Source of the DNA: Trichoplax sp. H2
Taxonomy: Eukaryota; Placozoa; Uniplacotomia; Trichoplacea
DNA: 64,000 nt
Assembly (NCBI GenBank): GCA_003344405.1
Contig: NOWV01000005.1
Span: 310,001 to 374,000, forward strand
Reading direction: 5' to 3'
Shown: one piece after another, positions 11,438-25,149 of the stretch
Numbering within the stretch: the stretch's first letter is position 1
Layout of the letters: each line of letters starts with the position of its first letter
Position numbers and translations under genes: made by a program
The notes under the pieces: model-generated
Seen by the model: the letters and a program-made list of their open reading frames with translations, nothing else
Databases searched by the model: none
Told to the model about the DNA's origin: nothing

Positions 11438-13779
11438 TTTCAATAAAATGGATCTTTTGCAGTCCATAAGTTGAGAGTTCATGTTCCATTGTAGACTTTT
11501 ACATGTCAAGGTCAAATAGAATTAGCCCCTTAAGTGTTTTCGAGAGAGGATTATAAGGTGCACCTATAATCATTCCCCTTAAGTAATCTAGAGTTAGCGT
11601 AGCGAATTTTTGCCGCACCGATCACACTTTATGTTCAATTAGGATGTTTAGATATTCAAATGATTGCTTAATAAAGACATTCAATTCATAATAATTTCTG
11701 AGTATTTAGGGTTATGATAATATTATCCTACCATAGGCTCTACCAATAGATATGCGTTTTTTTTAAAATAGATATCTTATATGGTTATTATCTATCAGAT
11801 CAATCACTGGTTAATGACCTTCTCTAGCATGCTGCAATATTCGGTTCCTATAGCCTTGCAGCATATAATAAAGTGCTAACGCCAGCTATCTAAGACTGCG
11901 CAAATAATCAAATCATTAAATTAACAGATACATAGTGGTTTGTGACATAGTCGATCTTGTTGCAGACTTTTTTAAAACGGATATTCAAATAATTATGTAG
12001 CGAATGCATAGGTACCATGCTTAATGCAACGCTATTTTTATGGTATATGATGCTATCTTACTATAGTCTTGCTACAGACACTAATTCCATCTTTCGGCTA
12101 TAGCAGGAATGCTAACTATCTGATAACATTCCTTGATATATTAAGCCAATAGCGGAAATAGTGCAAAATGCCCACAAGATTGGTTTTACTGTCAATAAGA
12201 CAATACTAGGTCAATATGCTTGGCTAAAATCCGCAAAAAAATCAAAACAACGAGCTAGCTTATACTCATACGAAATCGATCATGATTTGGCTCCATTCCA
12301 GCTTACTACGCAAATCGATAACGCTATTTTAGACATCCTCTTACATTTAAGAAAGTTGATAAAAGTTAAAACTTCTTCAGCAATTTCACTTGTTTACTAA
12401 TCTTAATAATTGGAAATAAAGCTATAAATCACCAGCTAGACTCGTTGGAAAAGCTGATCAACTATCTGTTCCATGAGTAAAGTTGAACCAAATTTTCTAT
12501 TTTAATTCATCTTACCTAACACTGAGGAAGGATAACGGAACTTTTAGGCTCGTTGTTGGTTCCAAAGCAAGTAAAGAATGATCGTAAAGCTATAATTAGA
12601 ATGTTTTTATAGGTGCTAATCAGTCTCAGCTATTGCTAGTCTGATTAAACAATTGTGGTAATAGTTTTCAATATCAATGACGCTTGCTAAATTTTAGGCG
12701 GTACGGTAGTTTTTAGGAGAAAAGCTCTTAATCTAAAATAATTTCACAAAAGTCATATTGAAAAGATAACTTTTTCCACTTGCATGGAGGATAATGAGCA
12801 TAGTTAAGACTCTCATTATTTCTTACTTGTTTGACTATTAATCTTCCTACATAATCCCGCCTAGAACATGTTGCATTGTTTCCTTTTATTGAACAGAATG
12901 TTCTTCAATCAATAATGAATTAGAAAAGAATTGCCTATATGGTAGATAAGCTAACTCTAAAGTGTTGATAGCCTCCCCTCTAATGTCGCTCAAAAGAAAA
13001 TTGATCCATCAATCAATCTGTCAATTCGTCAGGTACAAAGTTCAAGGAAGGGAATCATGGACATGATTGGGGATGGTTGAACTCAAAATTATCTACGAAC
13101 GGATTATGATTAATAAATATTATTTTAGATTTAAAAGATCAATCGTCGCCCTGGCACTGACACCGATGTCACCTTAAAGGATCATAAAGTCAATAAATTA
13201 CAAGAAAATTAAATAACGTCAAAGTACAGCGATGTCGTAGATTGTACTTTAAACTATCTGAAATTGGTATTAAATTTCCGTTGACCTGGATCGAATGATA
13301 TTTTACATTGGTAAATATCTAATTTTAAATGAATCACTAAACCTTAAACGATTTACTAAATAGAAATTAATTACCCTTATTGACTCCTTTACTTTGACGA
13401 CTACTTATCGATTATTGAAACATCTACAATTCTCATCACTTTCAATATTGCCGCAATTACCTTTACCAATTGGCTAGGTGATTGATTAAAATTTTTAATG
13501 TAGATTACTGCCACTTATCATACGAATTAGCCAAAGCATTTGTGGAATTCTTTAAATTAAACACTGCTAAGAAAACAAAGCATGTTATAACGTTGTTAGC
13601 GTAAGATTTTTAGCAAAGATTGGCGATGCGGGACTTGAAAGACAATATTAAAAAAGGATTAAATCAAAAATTTGGAATGATGGAATGCCATTGGCGATTG
13701 ATTTGACGGAACAAAATAGGTGAATCTCACTACAAGAGTTATTCACAATCTCATTGAAACTTTTAGCGAGTTGAAAGTT
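11438..13779. other. Non-genic stretch, possible decayed coding relics
   Basis: No convincing gene. A 79-codon open frame at 12161-12400 (plus) has no recognisable domain, start context or splice sites. Nothing else could be assigned. Confidence 0.4.
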
Positions 13780-14320
13780 AGTTTAAAGTCCTGCACTTGC
13801 CAAGCACTATTCAGAAAAATGAACTTAAAATTTATCCAAAATGTGTACTAGAAAATGGGTGATTATATTTCAAAAATGATTATTTATGCATTTATTCAAG
13901 GTACAGTAATTACGATTCGCAGTTTATTCAAGCTTTGAGAGTGTAAGTTGCAAGAATTCAGTAGAAACAGAATGATTGCGCTCAAAGATAGAGTAAAGAA
14001 TTATCGTTTCATTAAAACAAGAGCGACCTAATAGCTATTTTAAAAGCCTATTGCACTTCCAAAGGTCATTCAGAAATGACTAATTTAAAATTTACCCTGA
14101 AATATAATTAAAAACAGATGATTCCACTTAAAAAGTAAATAAAGTTATTAATCGCAGATTTTATTGAAATAATGGGCGGATTGTCGCTTATTTTAAAGTT
14201 CTACACTTACTGAACATTATTCAGAAGGTCAACTTAAAATCTGCTAAAAACTATAGTGGAAACGGATGGATGCATTTAAATAATGATTAAAGGTCGTAGT
14301 TATTACAAAGAAAGCTCCAT
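13780..14320. repeat. Decayed tandem repeat, about three copies
   Basis: Three diverged copies of a block of about 150-250 bp start near 13780, 14035 and 14195. They share TTTTAAAGTyCTrCACTT, ATTCAGAAA, AACTTAAAATTTA, AAACrGATGATT and an ATT-CGCAG-TTATT theme. Confidence 0.55.
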
Positions 14321-14982
14321 AAGTGTTGCTTCTGACCGAAAATGTTCAACACAAAACCCTTACTTAGAAAACGCACGTGAAAATCTCTAGACCTATTACG
14401 CAATTTCAGAATTAATTTCAATTGTCAATTGTAAACTATTTAATTTTTTTCCTCAAATCAACCTACTATGAGGTAAATTTTCAAGTCTTGAATTGACAAC
14501 GCTCATAATCAAGCTTGATAACCGGAGAAATTTAATCCTAAATCTGCTAATTTGACTCTGTAAAAAATCACAGGGTAAAAGGTTGATCGTTATTGGTGTT
14601 TATAAATTAAAGATTCCTTCCGAAAAATGTAACTAATTAGGCCAGTTGTTGATGATCCTCTGAAGTTCTACTTGTAAATCAACGGTTGATATTATTTGGA
14701 TTAATAATGTATGTTTCATAATGACCTTGACTAATGGATCTTTCAAAAATTCTACTTGTTGGTCAACGGTAAGTAATAAAAATCAACATGTCATCATCTT
14801 GCTTCAAATGCTATCATCACCCCATCTCAGCTACCATCAGGTTATACTGGAATTGTTGATAAAATACAAAAGTTTTAATAGCATTCTAATATTTATTTTT
14901 ATTGCAATGATTGCCGGTCACTTTGGGAGAATAACTCTACCCATGGAGTTATAATAACTTCGTAAACCACAGACGTTATTGG

Positions 14983-15016
14983 AGGAAGGGGTTGGCTTTG
15001 AAGGAAGGGGTTGGCT
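14983..15016 (+). repeat. Perfect short tandem duplication
   Basis: The motif GAAGGAAGGGGTTGGCT appears twice back to back (spacing about 18 bp) in otherwise AT-rich DNA, directly before the next repeat array. Confidence 0.7.
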
Positions 15017-15099
15017 AAAGATATTGATTTTTCCAGACGGCTGTAATGAATAAAATTATTTACTTTATTGAATTGGGCTCTGCGGGTTAAAGCAGTCAA

Positions 15100-16280
15100 C
15101 ATGCAATGATATCTTATAGGATTGAAAAGAGAATTAGCAAGAGTTATTATTCAATGCAACTAAACCTGTCTTATTATAGTTAATATTGATCTGAAATTCT
15201 TCGACAGTAATTTTTTTATAATTAATCAAAATCATTTCTAGCATAAGAGGGATTACCATCTAATAATGTATGATTGAAAAAGGAACAAGATGTGAGCGAT
15301 AGGGGGTACTATTAACAGCCAGTACAACTAAAAGCTATTATGCTATAGTCAGTTATTGATCCAAAATTTTTAGACGAAAATTTTAATAATCGAAATGATT
15401 TTTTTACGATTAAATTTAATTCTACAGGTTAAAGTGATCAAAATATAATCATGACTTTGTGATTAATAAAGAGAGCAAGCTAAGATGTTGTTCAATGCGG
15501 CTAAAACCTATGTTATCGACAATGTAGATCCGAAATTCTAGATAGCAATTTTTTTTTATGACCAAAATAAATCTCGCTGTTGAATTTGGTAGTACAGTTT
15601 AAATTGATTAAGATCCAATTATGTCTTGGATGATTGAAAAAGAGAATAAACTGTGATACGCGGTACTGCTAAATAAAACCAAAAGCTAAATATTCTAGTC
15701 AACACTGATTCCAATTTTTTTAGACTGTTTTCTAATATTAAAAGGATTTTTACTATGCAATTTAGCTTTATAGGTTGAAATTATCAAGATCCAACAATGT
15801 CTTATAAGACTGAAAAGGAGAATAAGCTGAGGTATTGCTAACTTCAAAAATGTTATAGACAATATGGATCCAAATTTCTAGGCAGCAAATTCTTTTTTAT
15901 AATCAAAACTTTTTCCACTACTGAATTTGGCAGAACAAGTTAAAGTGATAAAATCCAATCGTGTCTTATGGGATTGAAAAGGAGAATAAACTGCGGTAGG
16001 GGTAGTACTAAATACGACTAAAATGCTATAATATTCCAGTCAATGCTGATCCTACATTTCTAGACTGTCATTTCTTTTATAAAAAAAATGATTTATACTA
16101 CGGGATATAGCAATACAAGTTAAACTGGTAAAGATCCAATCACGTCTTCTACTGTATAATTACAAAGATTGAATAAGTGCTATGTTCTAGTTAGTATTTC
16201 TAGATAAAACGAAACCCTATCGTACATTAGACTAGGTTGATCCCAAATTTCTGGATAGTCACTTTAAATTTTGTTGTCAT
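15100..16280. repeat. Decayed ~165-bp tandem repeat array
   Basis: About seven copies sharing ATCCAATyATGTCTTATrGGATTGAAAArGAG-AATAAGCTG, CTAAAAGCTAT, ATGATCCAAATTTCTAGAC and ATTTTTTTTATAA. Copies start near 15104, 15268, 15440, 15612, 15790, 15955 and 16135. The array borders the next family directly and has no coding potential. Confidence 0.75.
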
Positions 16281-16479
16281 GTCAATTTCTTGTATATCTA
16301 TGAGAAAAATTTATCAGAGCTAATAAAGGATATAAAAAAATAACCCAATGCTCGTTTCCAGCAACATTGAAGAGTTTACAACTTGTTGATATTAGGTTGA
16401 AAAAATTAAAATCAATTGAATATAAATTAACCAGTTTTACTGGCTCTGATCAATAGTATTTTCAGTCACTAGTTGATTC

Positions 16480-17470
16480 CTAAAGATTAGATATCAATTT
16501 AGAATAAATAAACAACTTTACTACGCTTATGGTCAATTTTATAATTGAATACCACCGCCATTTTATCGTCCACTGTTCTCTGATCGATAAAATTACTTAA
16601 GTCACCGGGTTGTATTCTAAAGGCTCTATTTCCATTTAGAATAAATGAATTATTTTACGCTTATGATCAATTTTATAACTGAACACTGTCGCCATTTCAT
16701 CGTCCACTATGCGTAGTCCTATTCTAAATATTTAGTATCAATTTAGAATAAATGAACTATTTTGCACTCATGATCAATTTTATAGCTAAACACCGCAGCT
16801 ATTCTAATGTTCACTAAAATAACCTAATCTCTTAAGAGTATTATGCAGCCGCTGAGTTAAATTCTAAAGAATTGAAATCAATTTAACTAAATGAACCATT
16901 TTAGGCTCATGCAATACCCGATTATCCTCACTCAGTCACTGAGCTCGTTCATTTCTTTTGAATTTAATAAACCATTTTAGGCCTATTCTAAAACTACCGG
17001 ATCAACAGTATCACTCAGTCGCTGACTTTCGTTTTAAAAGACTCTGTATCAGTTTACAATAAATGAACGACCTTATGATCAATTTGATAGTTAAATACCG
17101 TAGCTATTCCAAAGTTTGCTCTATAACCTGATCAACAGTATTACTCAGTCACTGATTTTCGTTTTAAAGACTCTGTATCAATTTACAATAAATGAACGAC
17201 CTTACGATCAGTTTTATAGTTAAACACCGTAGCTATTCCAATGCTTGCTATATAACCTGATCAACAGTGTTACTCAGTCACTGTGTTTAATTGGAAATAC
17301 CTGATCGACCGTGTTACGGTGCTTAATCATTCAGTTCAATTTAGCATGCACGAATTATTTTTACTTAGCATTCATTTCAATGAAACAGTTTAGGCCATGA
17401 TCAATTTACAATAAAACAAAGCAATTCCACAAGCTCACTACCATTACCTGATCAATAGTATTACTCACCA
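16480..17470. repeat. Tandem repeat array, ~120-bp units
   Basis: Copies share ATCAATTTAGAATAAATGAAC, CTTATGATCAATTTTATAGCTGAACACCG and TTCACT-AACCTGATCAACAGTATTACTCAGTCACTG. The copies at 16985-17290 (period about 125 bp) are far better preserved than the left part, which suggests recent local amplification. Confidence 0.8.
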
Positions 17471-18107
17471 GTTTAAGTAGCTTGAATTTTGACTTTGTCG
17501 TTCAAGTTATTTTCAATCGATGCGATTGAAAACGTAAGCGAGAAAGAGCAAATTAACGGATCGATCGATCAGTATCACTTTTCCACTGGTTTTTCTCGAC
17601 AGGAAAATCAGAGAGGCTCGCCCAAGGGGTAAAATTGGAGACAATAAATTGTTACGTGAAATTTCTGTTGCAAGACCAGTCTTGGTTAACGAATGGCTAA
17701 TACCTTTGCATTTAAAAGCTAATATCGTTGTTGTTCAACTTGTTTCGATGTACTGTAAAATAACTTGATAGATAAGAAGAAATATTACAAGGATTTCAAC
17801 ATTCTATTGACAAATTTCTGACTGTATAGGCTTATTTCTATCGCTTTACCTGGTCTACTTATCATCCACTTTTATCTACTAGAAAGATATTACGTTCATT
17901 CCGATGATATCGGTACGCAAATATCGTCAATGTTGATGACGTGATGATCCTCGAGCTGGTAGTGATGCATGTGCCAACATGCATCATCATATAATTAAGT
18001 GTAAGAGAATTATTTTTCCTTCCGCCCAACCTTTCCTGAACATTCCATAACTATTATTATTATCTGTATCCAATGAAGTTATTATAATAATAAAATATGA
18101 GCTTATT
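17471..18107. other. No gene seen
   Basis: Spacer after the repeat arrays. A somewhat GC-richer patch at 17500-17660 has no open frame of useful length. Confidence 0.4.
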
Positions 18108-20530
18108 TTAGCAACGACGTCTTATATGAGCCATTTCTGACTGACGATTTATTGAATATATCATTGTCCATATGAATAAAATAATCCTTTTGCTTGTAAT
18201 CATGCTTGACGTTTGTTGTAGACTGTTAGAATATCGAACAGTTATTCTTAAACTATTTGGGCAGAATATAGATTGATCAATATACAGTACAGTAGATACC
18301 CATGCAAAATTCATTGAACCACTTCCTCTTGCATCATAATGATATTGCAGTTTTTTAGATTTGCACGAATAGAGTATTACATGGGGAAGTGATTTTTTTT
18401 TATGAACTAGTTTGGTAGAACATGGATTGGTCAAGATAGATACTAATGCAACATTAATGGAGTTCCTTCCTCTTGCCTAGAATCTTATGATTGTAGTTCG
18501 TCATTTTTTGGACGAAAAAAGTAGAACAAGAAGGAAATGATTTCACCAATGACTCTAGCCATGAAATTTGTCTACCGGTCAGATAAAAGGTCAGAAACTT
18601 TGCTACTGAAATACCCCTACTTATTCAAGCCTTCCGCATAGTTTTCTTTTTACATGCGCTTGAGAGTTTTATGAAAAACTTCTAAATAAACAACGGAAAT
18701 CAAGCAATGATTATCCAGTCAAAATATTCCCACTGGAGGTAAGTGATGAATACGATACTATATGGAGTAATGTGGTAATTTCATATATAATTGATCACCA
18801 AAACATTAAGGCAACGATGGCTTCAATTTTAAATACTAGATGATGCCTGTAGTCTATGGGTTTATAGACGCGCTTACTCGTATCTTAAAGTTGTTGTTAT
18901 AATATACATGTACAGTTCCCTACACCGTTTCCGTGAAATGTCCAAGGCCAATCAACGATACAGTATAGCTATCGATTCGTAACTGTAAACAAGGACTCCA
19001 GCATCATCAAGGATTGCCTGCAATCTCCTATTTTCAATACCTTTGTTCGTCACCTATGGAAAGAGTAACAACTTTCAAATTGCCCTACTGGAGTAGGATC
19101 AAATCGTCCACACAGAAGCAATGTCGTTGTGTTATTTAGCGATTTGCAGTATTCAGAATTAAAAGTACTACCCAATACTTTGACTGTCAGTAAGGAAATT
19201 ACATGTCGATATAGATTCAATATCATTCAATTATTTTACAGTTCACCTTTGACCATGGTATTGTCGTTCAAAGTGAAAGAAAATTTCTCCTATCTACCGT
19301 ACAAAAAATGCTCCAAAAGTACGACTAGCCATCGTTTTGACTGCCAGCGAAAAATATGCATGTCAGCATAGAGTCCATTTCTGCGTAAATGTCCTATCGT
19401 TAACTGATAGCGCTTTTATGATTGATAAATATATTTCATCCAGATAGTTTACGTATGTGGAATTGACATAATTATAATAACAGACTTTTTACTGCCATAA
19501 TTAATTAATTACACGTCATGCAGATACAGTACATGTAGTGCATGCCAAATAAACTCCACGGTCTTATTCTCATTTTATTTCACATTTGAAAGGTATTTTA
19601 GCTTGCAAGCGATCGAAATACAATATTTATTGTATCTACCAAATGAACGTAGCAGCACATCAATGAACAGCAATCATAATGGATGAAATTAGCTCATTTT
19701 CAATATACCGTATATTCAGTAAGGGATGAAGAAGTAGGTAATCAGTATAATGGGGACATTGTACAATTTCAGTTGCTGGTCTCTCCAATCTACAGTATTA
19801 ATTAAAATACAGTCATCATCAAGCGATAATGCGTCTAGTATGCATAACACATTTTTGCTATCAAAACTATTCGTCATCGTCATAAAATAACTGGTTTATC
19901 CAGAATAGAAAGGCAATTGATACTGTTGCAATATTTATTACTACACAGTACAGTACTTTAGAAACCTTTAAGCTAACGATTTGTAATCTAATCTTGTTGA
20001 CGTCAAGAGCATACCAAGTAATCGCTAGATAACTGCCACAGATTAATTGGGTACACGTCAGTAGTACTGTACTGTATGGTATCATTATCGTCCATAAAAA
20101 TAGAAAGAAAATGAAAATTTATTTGTGCTACTCTGTATTATTATCTTGCAATGTAATGCAAGGTTTTACCCAGTGACGATTTTTACTGTATTATCACTAA
20201 AGTGATGAAAGTATAAACTGATTTTATTGAAAATTGCTAACTGGCTACATACCTGGAGCAAAATATTTTACGTTACAAATGGCAACGATTTTATAATCCA
20301 ATTTGGGTCCATATTCGTCCTCTGAATCACCTCTCGCTTTGATCGATAAAAGAGCACTTTGTACTAGTGAGAACAACATTGCCCAGTGGCCATTTTCTAA
20401 CCTTGGTATTAAGAGATTTTCCTTTGGTTTCGATACATTTAACTCACAATGATTACGCAGAATATTTGATTCACGACTGAATTTGTAGTTTACCTTGATT
20501 TTGCGTAAACCATGGCCTCCATTATAAAGT
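18108..20530 (-). pseudogene. Degenerate trypsin-like (S1) peptidase homologue
   Basis: Read on the minus strand, several exon-like pieces lie in the order of an S1 peptidase domain. Piece 1 (about 20500-20254) contains ENGHWAMLFSLVQ and ends at a GTATGT donor. Piece 2 (20066 to about 19960) has an in-phase TACAG acceptor and CTQLICGSYLAITWYALD, which corresponds to C-xx-LI-xxx-WVLTAAHC but without the histidine. Piece 3 (about 19830-19740) has LSLDDDCILINTVDW, like the DxALI segment. Piece 4 (about 19170-19055) has the FNSEYCKSL / LLLCG / FESC spacing seen before GDSGG. Next comes DDAGVLVY (about 19005-18980), so the active Ser reads Ala. Two further N-terminal S1-like pieces lie near 18500-18430 and 18390-18110 (GSMNFAWVSTVLYI, FCPNSL). 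Piece 4 meets an in-frame TGA at its expected donor, and catalytic residues are lost. It is a pseudoprotease or pseudogene; I favour pseudogene. Confidence 0.45.
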
Positions 20531-21051
20531 TAAAACGCAGAGGTATATTTCGACTTCTATTTTTTAACATTTCTCGTTGATTAAACACCAATTCATACAG
20601 GTCATCGTTGCGTTATCACTTTAGCTTAGAAGATTTCCACCTTGCATTTTAGCGACAATGCTAATTCCAAGTCTGTACAGTAACAGGTGTAGGCTGGAGG
20701 TAATATAGGGCGTCTAATCCTTTCGGTTTACTGGGTCTATTTCTATTTGATGATTGCAAAAGTCTACACTTGCCTAGCAGAGCCTCCCTTCCTAAAACTC
20801 AGTAGTGAGCTTATATCGATAACTAACGAAGAGTTATGAACATCTAGTGGGATTCAAATACTTAAAAATTATCGTCCCAATTCTTCACTGTCAGTAGAGG
20901 TTACTGCAAGGCTTACGGTGCTTGTACTTTATATCTCTAACTAGTAATTTAGTTGTGATAAGCCGTGTAGGTTCACTGCTGTTCGCCAAGCAAAATTTAC
21001 CACATTATGCAGCTAAAGTTAAATAAATAAGATAAGAGAACTAGGCAAGCT

Positions 21052-21420
21052 ATGGCTGATGCAAGCTTGGCTTGGGAAAGAATGAATTTGGATTTGGCGA
21101 TATCCGAGTGTCCGTTCGTCTACTGTAAATCCGGCGCTTTACAGATCACCCATACTCTCCGCACATGGACCGAAATGGAAAGGATGTTGGAAAAAATTCC
21201 TGCTAAAATTCGCTACTTATACCTTAAGCCGTAGAGAATATTCTACCTCTGTGGACGAAATTGATTTTTAAGCGCAAGAATTTGTCGAGATTGATAAATC
21301 CGTGCATGCATCATAATTTTATGCTAAAAGCATATTAATAACATCACGGATAAGGAGATTAAAGGGAACGAGCACTAATGCATCTTTCAGAAATTGCAAC
21401 GCATTAGGAGATCGCTGAAT
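21052..21420 (+). pseudogene. Possible decayed coding fragment
   Basis: A 60-codon open frame (21052-21234) has markedly more G+C than its flanks and a coding-like composition (MADASLAWERMNLDLAISE at the start). Protein-like sequence seems to continue in a shifted frame (STSVDEIDF, then AQEFVEIDKSVHAS) across stops to about 21420. I do not recognise it. A frameshifted retrocopy or gene relic fits best. Confidence 0.25.
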
Positions 21421-22127
21421 AAAATCACCAAATTCACGACGACGTTAGGATTCATATTTTTTATTATGGTTATCATTACTATCGAGTACAGTAGTGTAAA
21501 GATTTTAAAATTTATACGTAGATGATAATAGGCATCAGCCTTTCCCTTTAGGGCATATTGGTAGCCTGTTGCTTCGTGCTAACTAAATAAATTATGGACC
21601 GTATTTATAGTGACATTATATAGTCGACTATGCTCATCGTTCATAGAATATGTTTGCTATTATTTTAATTGCAATGCAAGTGTTGCACCGGCTAATAATA
21701 AATAATAATAGTAACGTCTACACTACATACTGTTCACATCACGGTTTGTCGGTTTCTACATACCAATTCTTGGATTGGTAGCACTTGTAAATATCAATTC
21801 GGATTCAACATTTCTGCATTAGATATAATTCTGTTCATAGATTAAAGATTGCAATACCGTTCCTACTAGTACTGTATAATATGAATATGAGGTAGTAATT
21901 GTACGCTTACCTACAGTATTAGCTGTATTATATTATGCTTACACTAAACGGAATACTAACAATGGCGCAATATCTACCGGGAATAGAAATATTTTCGCAT
22001 CTATAATATCATCTTGCGCCTTCATAATGACGAAAACATAGTGAGTGATACTAAAAGCTTCATACTTAATGGCAATTTAGCTACTGGTACTACCTATAAA
22101 TGCTACGAAAGAAATGACTAGTTTCAG

Positions 22128-24939
22128 TTAAACAGGCGTTTTAGGATATTGTGAAGGAGTGGGCTTATTCAACATTTTTTCTTTGTAGTATTGCTTGCCG
22201 TACAGTATACTATCGACTAAAAATAACAGCATGGTCAGGAATCCAAATGCCTAAAAAAATAGTTCATTATTAGATCGACATAAAATGATTATTATACGCA
22301 CTTGATAATGATCATGTCTATCGTTTATGATACATTAAATACAGATATACTTTATACCCTGTTACTTGATGTGTTGGATAAATAATTTATGACAATTATA
22401 GTAAATAGTTCGTTGTGAAATTCACCACCGCAAGCAATGGTGTCTACAAGCATTCAGAAGCTGTTCGCTTTTCGAAAAGTACCTACTCTAACAGTTTCAC
22501 CATCCAGTAACATTTTACGACTGAATAGTGATATTTTAGTCCGGCTTACTGTATCAACTTCGTTGTAATGTACCATTGTCTTACTATACTATTTCGTCCG
22601 TTGAACTAGTATCACCGACCAGCATTTACCATCGTCAATTTTACTAATACAACGAAACGATAAGTTAATTATAAAAGTCATTAGGAAATACTACAAACCG
22701 ATGCAGTCTCCAAGATTCCTTGCCAATCATCCCAAGAACCTGGCACGGTAACAGTGATATTGGCTATTAAGGAAGAGCCAACTAACCAGAAAATGACCAT
22801 AACTGCTGAGATAATTGAATTCTGCAAGAAATAGGATTAATCGATCAGATAAATCTCGTTTCTACATAGCAAAACGAAGCCTTCGTGTCTCAATCACATC
22901 GGATATTCACAATCGTACTAGTTTATTGTAATTTCCAGTAGGATATTAAAGAAAAGATGAAATCAACGACAATTAGCAAGTGATGACTTTATAATTACAG
23001 TTCAATTTGCAAAATAGATTCGCTAATATTTACTTACAAACGTTAGCCAATGAGAACTAGAGGCAATTGCAAGGTTTTTGTACGCAGCTATAATATGTAT
23101 TGCACAATCGGCGGTACAATATAGCCATGTTATGACGCCAGTAAATATAAAGAAGCCGACATCATTAGGTCTAATGGTATAATGTGGCATGTGTTGATAC
23201 TTTGATCTCCAGGATGCTGTCAGACAAAACGATAGGAAGCTAAACATCTTGGAAAATAAAGGTAGTTTAAATTAATATATTGTACGCATAAGAGTGCATT
23301 ACGACTGGTCATCTTCACCCAGTTTGCTATTACCAATACAGCAATGCGAGCAAAATGATAGCAATCAAACAGATACTGATGCAATAGAGTGGATGCATTT
23401 AATTCTTGCTCCTATGATGTCCTTCATCTTTTCATTTGGGCACATTTGGTATTCTGTCGATTTGAATTTTTGCATCTTTCAGCCTTTACTAGAAGATACT
23501 ACAACGCATTGCATACAAACATTTGGTATAAAATCGGTTTAGGATTTCTACTATGCTCTGTACGTATGAAGCGCAATAAATAACATTTTAATCAAATTAA
23601 TACATGTAAATGAAAACTTAGTGCCATGACAAGTTGATATCTGGACTTTGTAAATGCATTCATTCGATGTCAAGACGCAGCTGCTTGTCATCGCCAATTT
23701 ACGCATATTCTTAAACTTGTTCTGTATAATGTACAAGTAGTCATGTAGACTCAGTGTATATACAGTATATACCTTGAGAACGTGTGTGTATGCATGTATT
23801 ACTAAATTTAGTAACTGCATCATTTAGCAACGAAGAAGTCGTACGTTCAAATATGAGACAGGGTCATGAAATGGAAGAAATCTTGCATGAGACTACTAGT
23901 CTTACTGCAGAATTCATGACAGTCCTATACGCAGCAGTAGTGTACACAGGTATCTGACAACAAGAGCGTATATTGTGTGATGCTGTATGGGGCGCTGTAC
24001 AGTATCATATAACACATTGCAATTTAGCGCTGGCGAGCTTAACCCTATGCTAAACTTTCCAGCAGTTGAAGATTGCTTTGCAGCATACTCAAATGCTTAC
24101 TAGATTTGTATATAAATATATATTACTCTCTATCGCTATGAATGATGCAGCAGTCATGATCATCGGTGTATTCAAAATGGCTTTACAGTCTATTGCAAAT
24201 GTCCTGTATGGCCATATCAAAATAGAATAAAATGAGTTTCAACTTGTTGTACCGAATTTCAGACAGACACGAATTTCGCATAACAATTGGTACGAACAGT
24301 AAAGAATGATACTAATGATATATTAGGATCATTGTAGAATAGAAAAATGCGCGTAACGACGATAATTATAATTGATGTGAAGAATATGCATTCAAGAGGT
24401 CCTACGCGTACTTGAAAAGTATGCAAGCTCATAAGCTCAACAAGTCAATCTGACGGACTTTTTATATCTCGTACGCGTGGTGGTACTTACTGTCTTGATT
24501 GGACAGTATCGCTCTATGATACTAATCATGATAAAATGATTACACTTCTATGATCATTACAAGCAAATATTGGATGTTTTGAAGCATACGATATCAATGT
24601 AAGTTGATCATAGAGCATTATTGGTCGTCCAATTGAAATCGGTGTACTATACTACTCGTGTACTTTAGAAATTACCAATTCTAGGATTTTAAGTATTCCT
24701 TCAATTTTTCGACAATACTGCCAACCTACGACAATGGACTTCCTAATTGGGAACTCAGGAATGCCTTCGCCATTTCTGTTAGGGTCGTCAATAACTGTGG
24801 TTACTATTTGCTCTTGACTTTGATTTGGATCGGGAATTTGGGCCTCAGCTTGTATCACTGGTCCTTCCCTCAATGGAGGCTGTTTGGAAGTATCTAATTC
24901 ATCTTCATTTAATAACTGTTTATGCGGTATCGACATCAC
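22128..24939 (-). CDS. MARVEL-domain four-pass membrane protein (second)
   Basis: Exons 24939-24676, 23247-23038, 22821-22699 and 22250-22128 (stop TAA) join in phase 0 with canonical GT-AG signals, giving 239 residues. Residues 1-75 form an acidic, Pro/Gln-rich cytoplasmic tail. TM1 (about 81-101) spans the first junction, GILKILEL|MFSFLSF. TM2 is at about 118-144, TM3 at about 159-180 (NSIISAVMVIFW) and TM4 at about 194-217 (AFGFLTMLLFLVDSILYG), before a short basic tail. The GILKILEL lead-in and the DSxxYxxxYY end of TM4 are typical of MAL/plasmolipin/CMTM proteins. Intron 1 sits at the same point of TM1 as in the MARVEL gene at 1352-5353, and exon 2 is 70 codons against 69 there, so the two are likely paralogues. 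Translation could start at the first or second of two adjacent Met codons. Confidence 0.85.
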
Positions 24940-25149
24940 GGCTTCCGGTAGAGTATTTGCGATATCGTCACTTAGGCGTAGAGTAATGTTTCAAAATTGC
25001 AAAGTTCAGCTCTTCACTGCACAACTCTGTAGAAAGAAAAAAATGGAATCCCAGTCGCTTTCAAGTTTCAACCAGTGAGAATCGTTGCCTGTTGATCAAG
25101 GTGAAATCTCCTCTGCAGAAATTTTCAATTTTCACAGCGATGGCAATCA

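Noticed and set aside
13780-17470. CRISPR-like array
   Set aside because: Repeats are long, degenerate and directly adjacent without unique spacers, in a eukaryotic context.
23294-23583. Two overlapping plus-strand frames in MARVEL gene 2 intron 1
   Set aside because: They lie in an intron on the opposite strand without splice or domain support.
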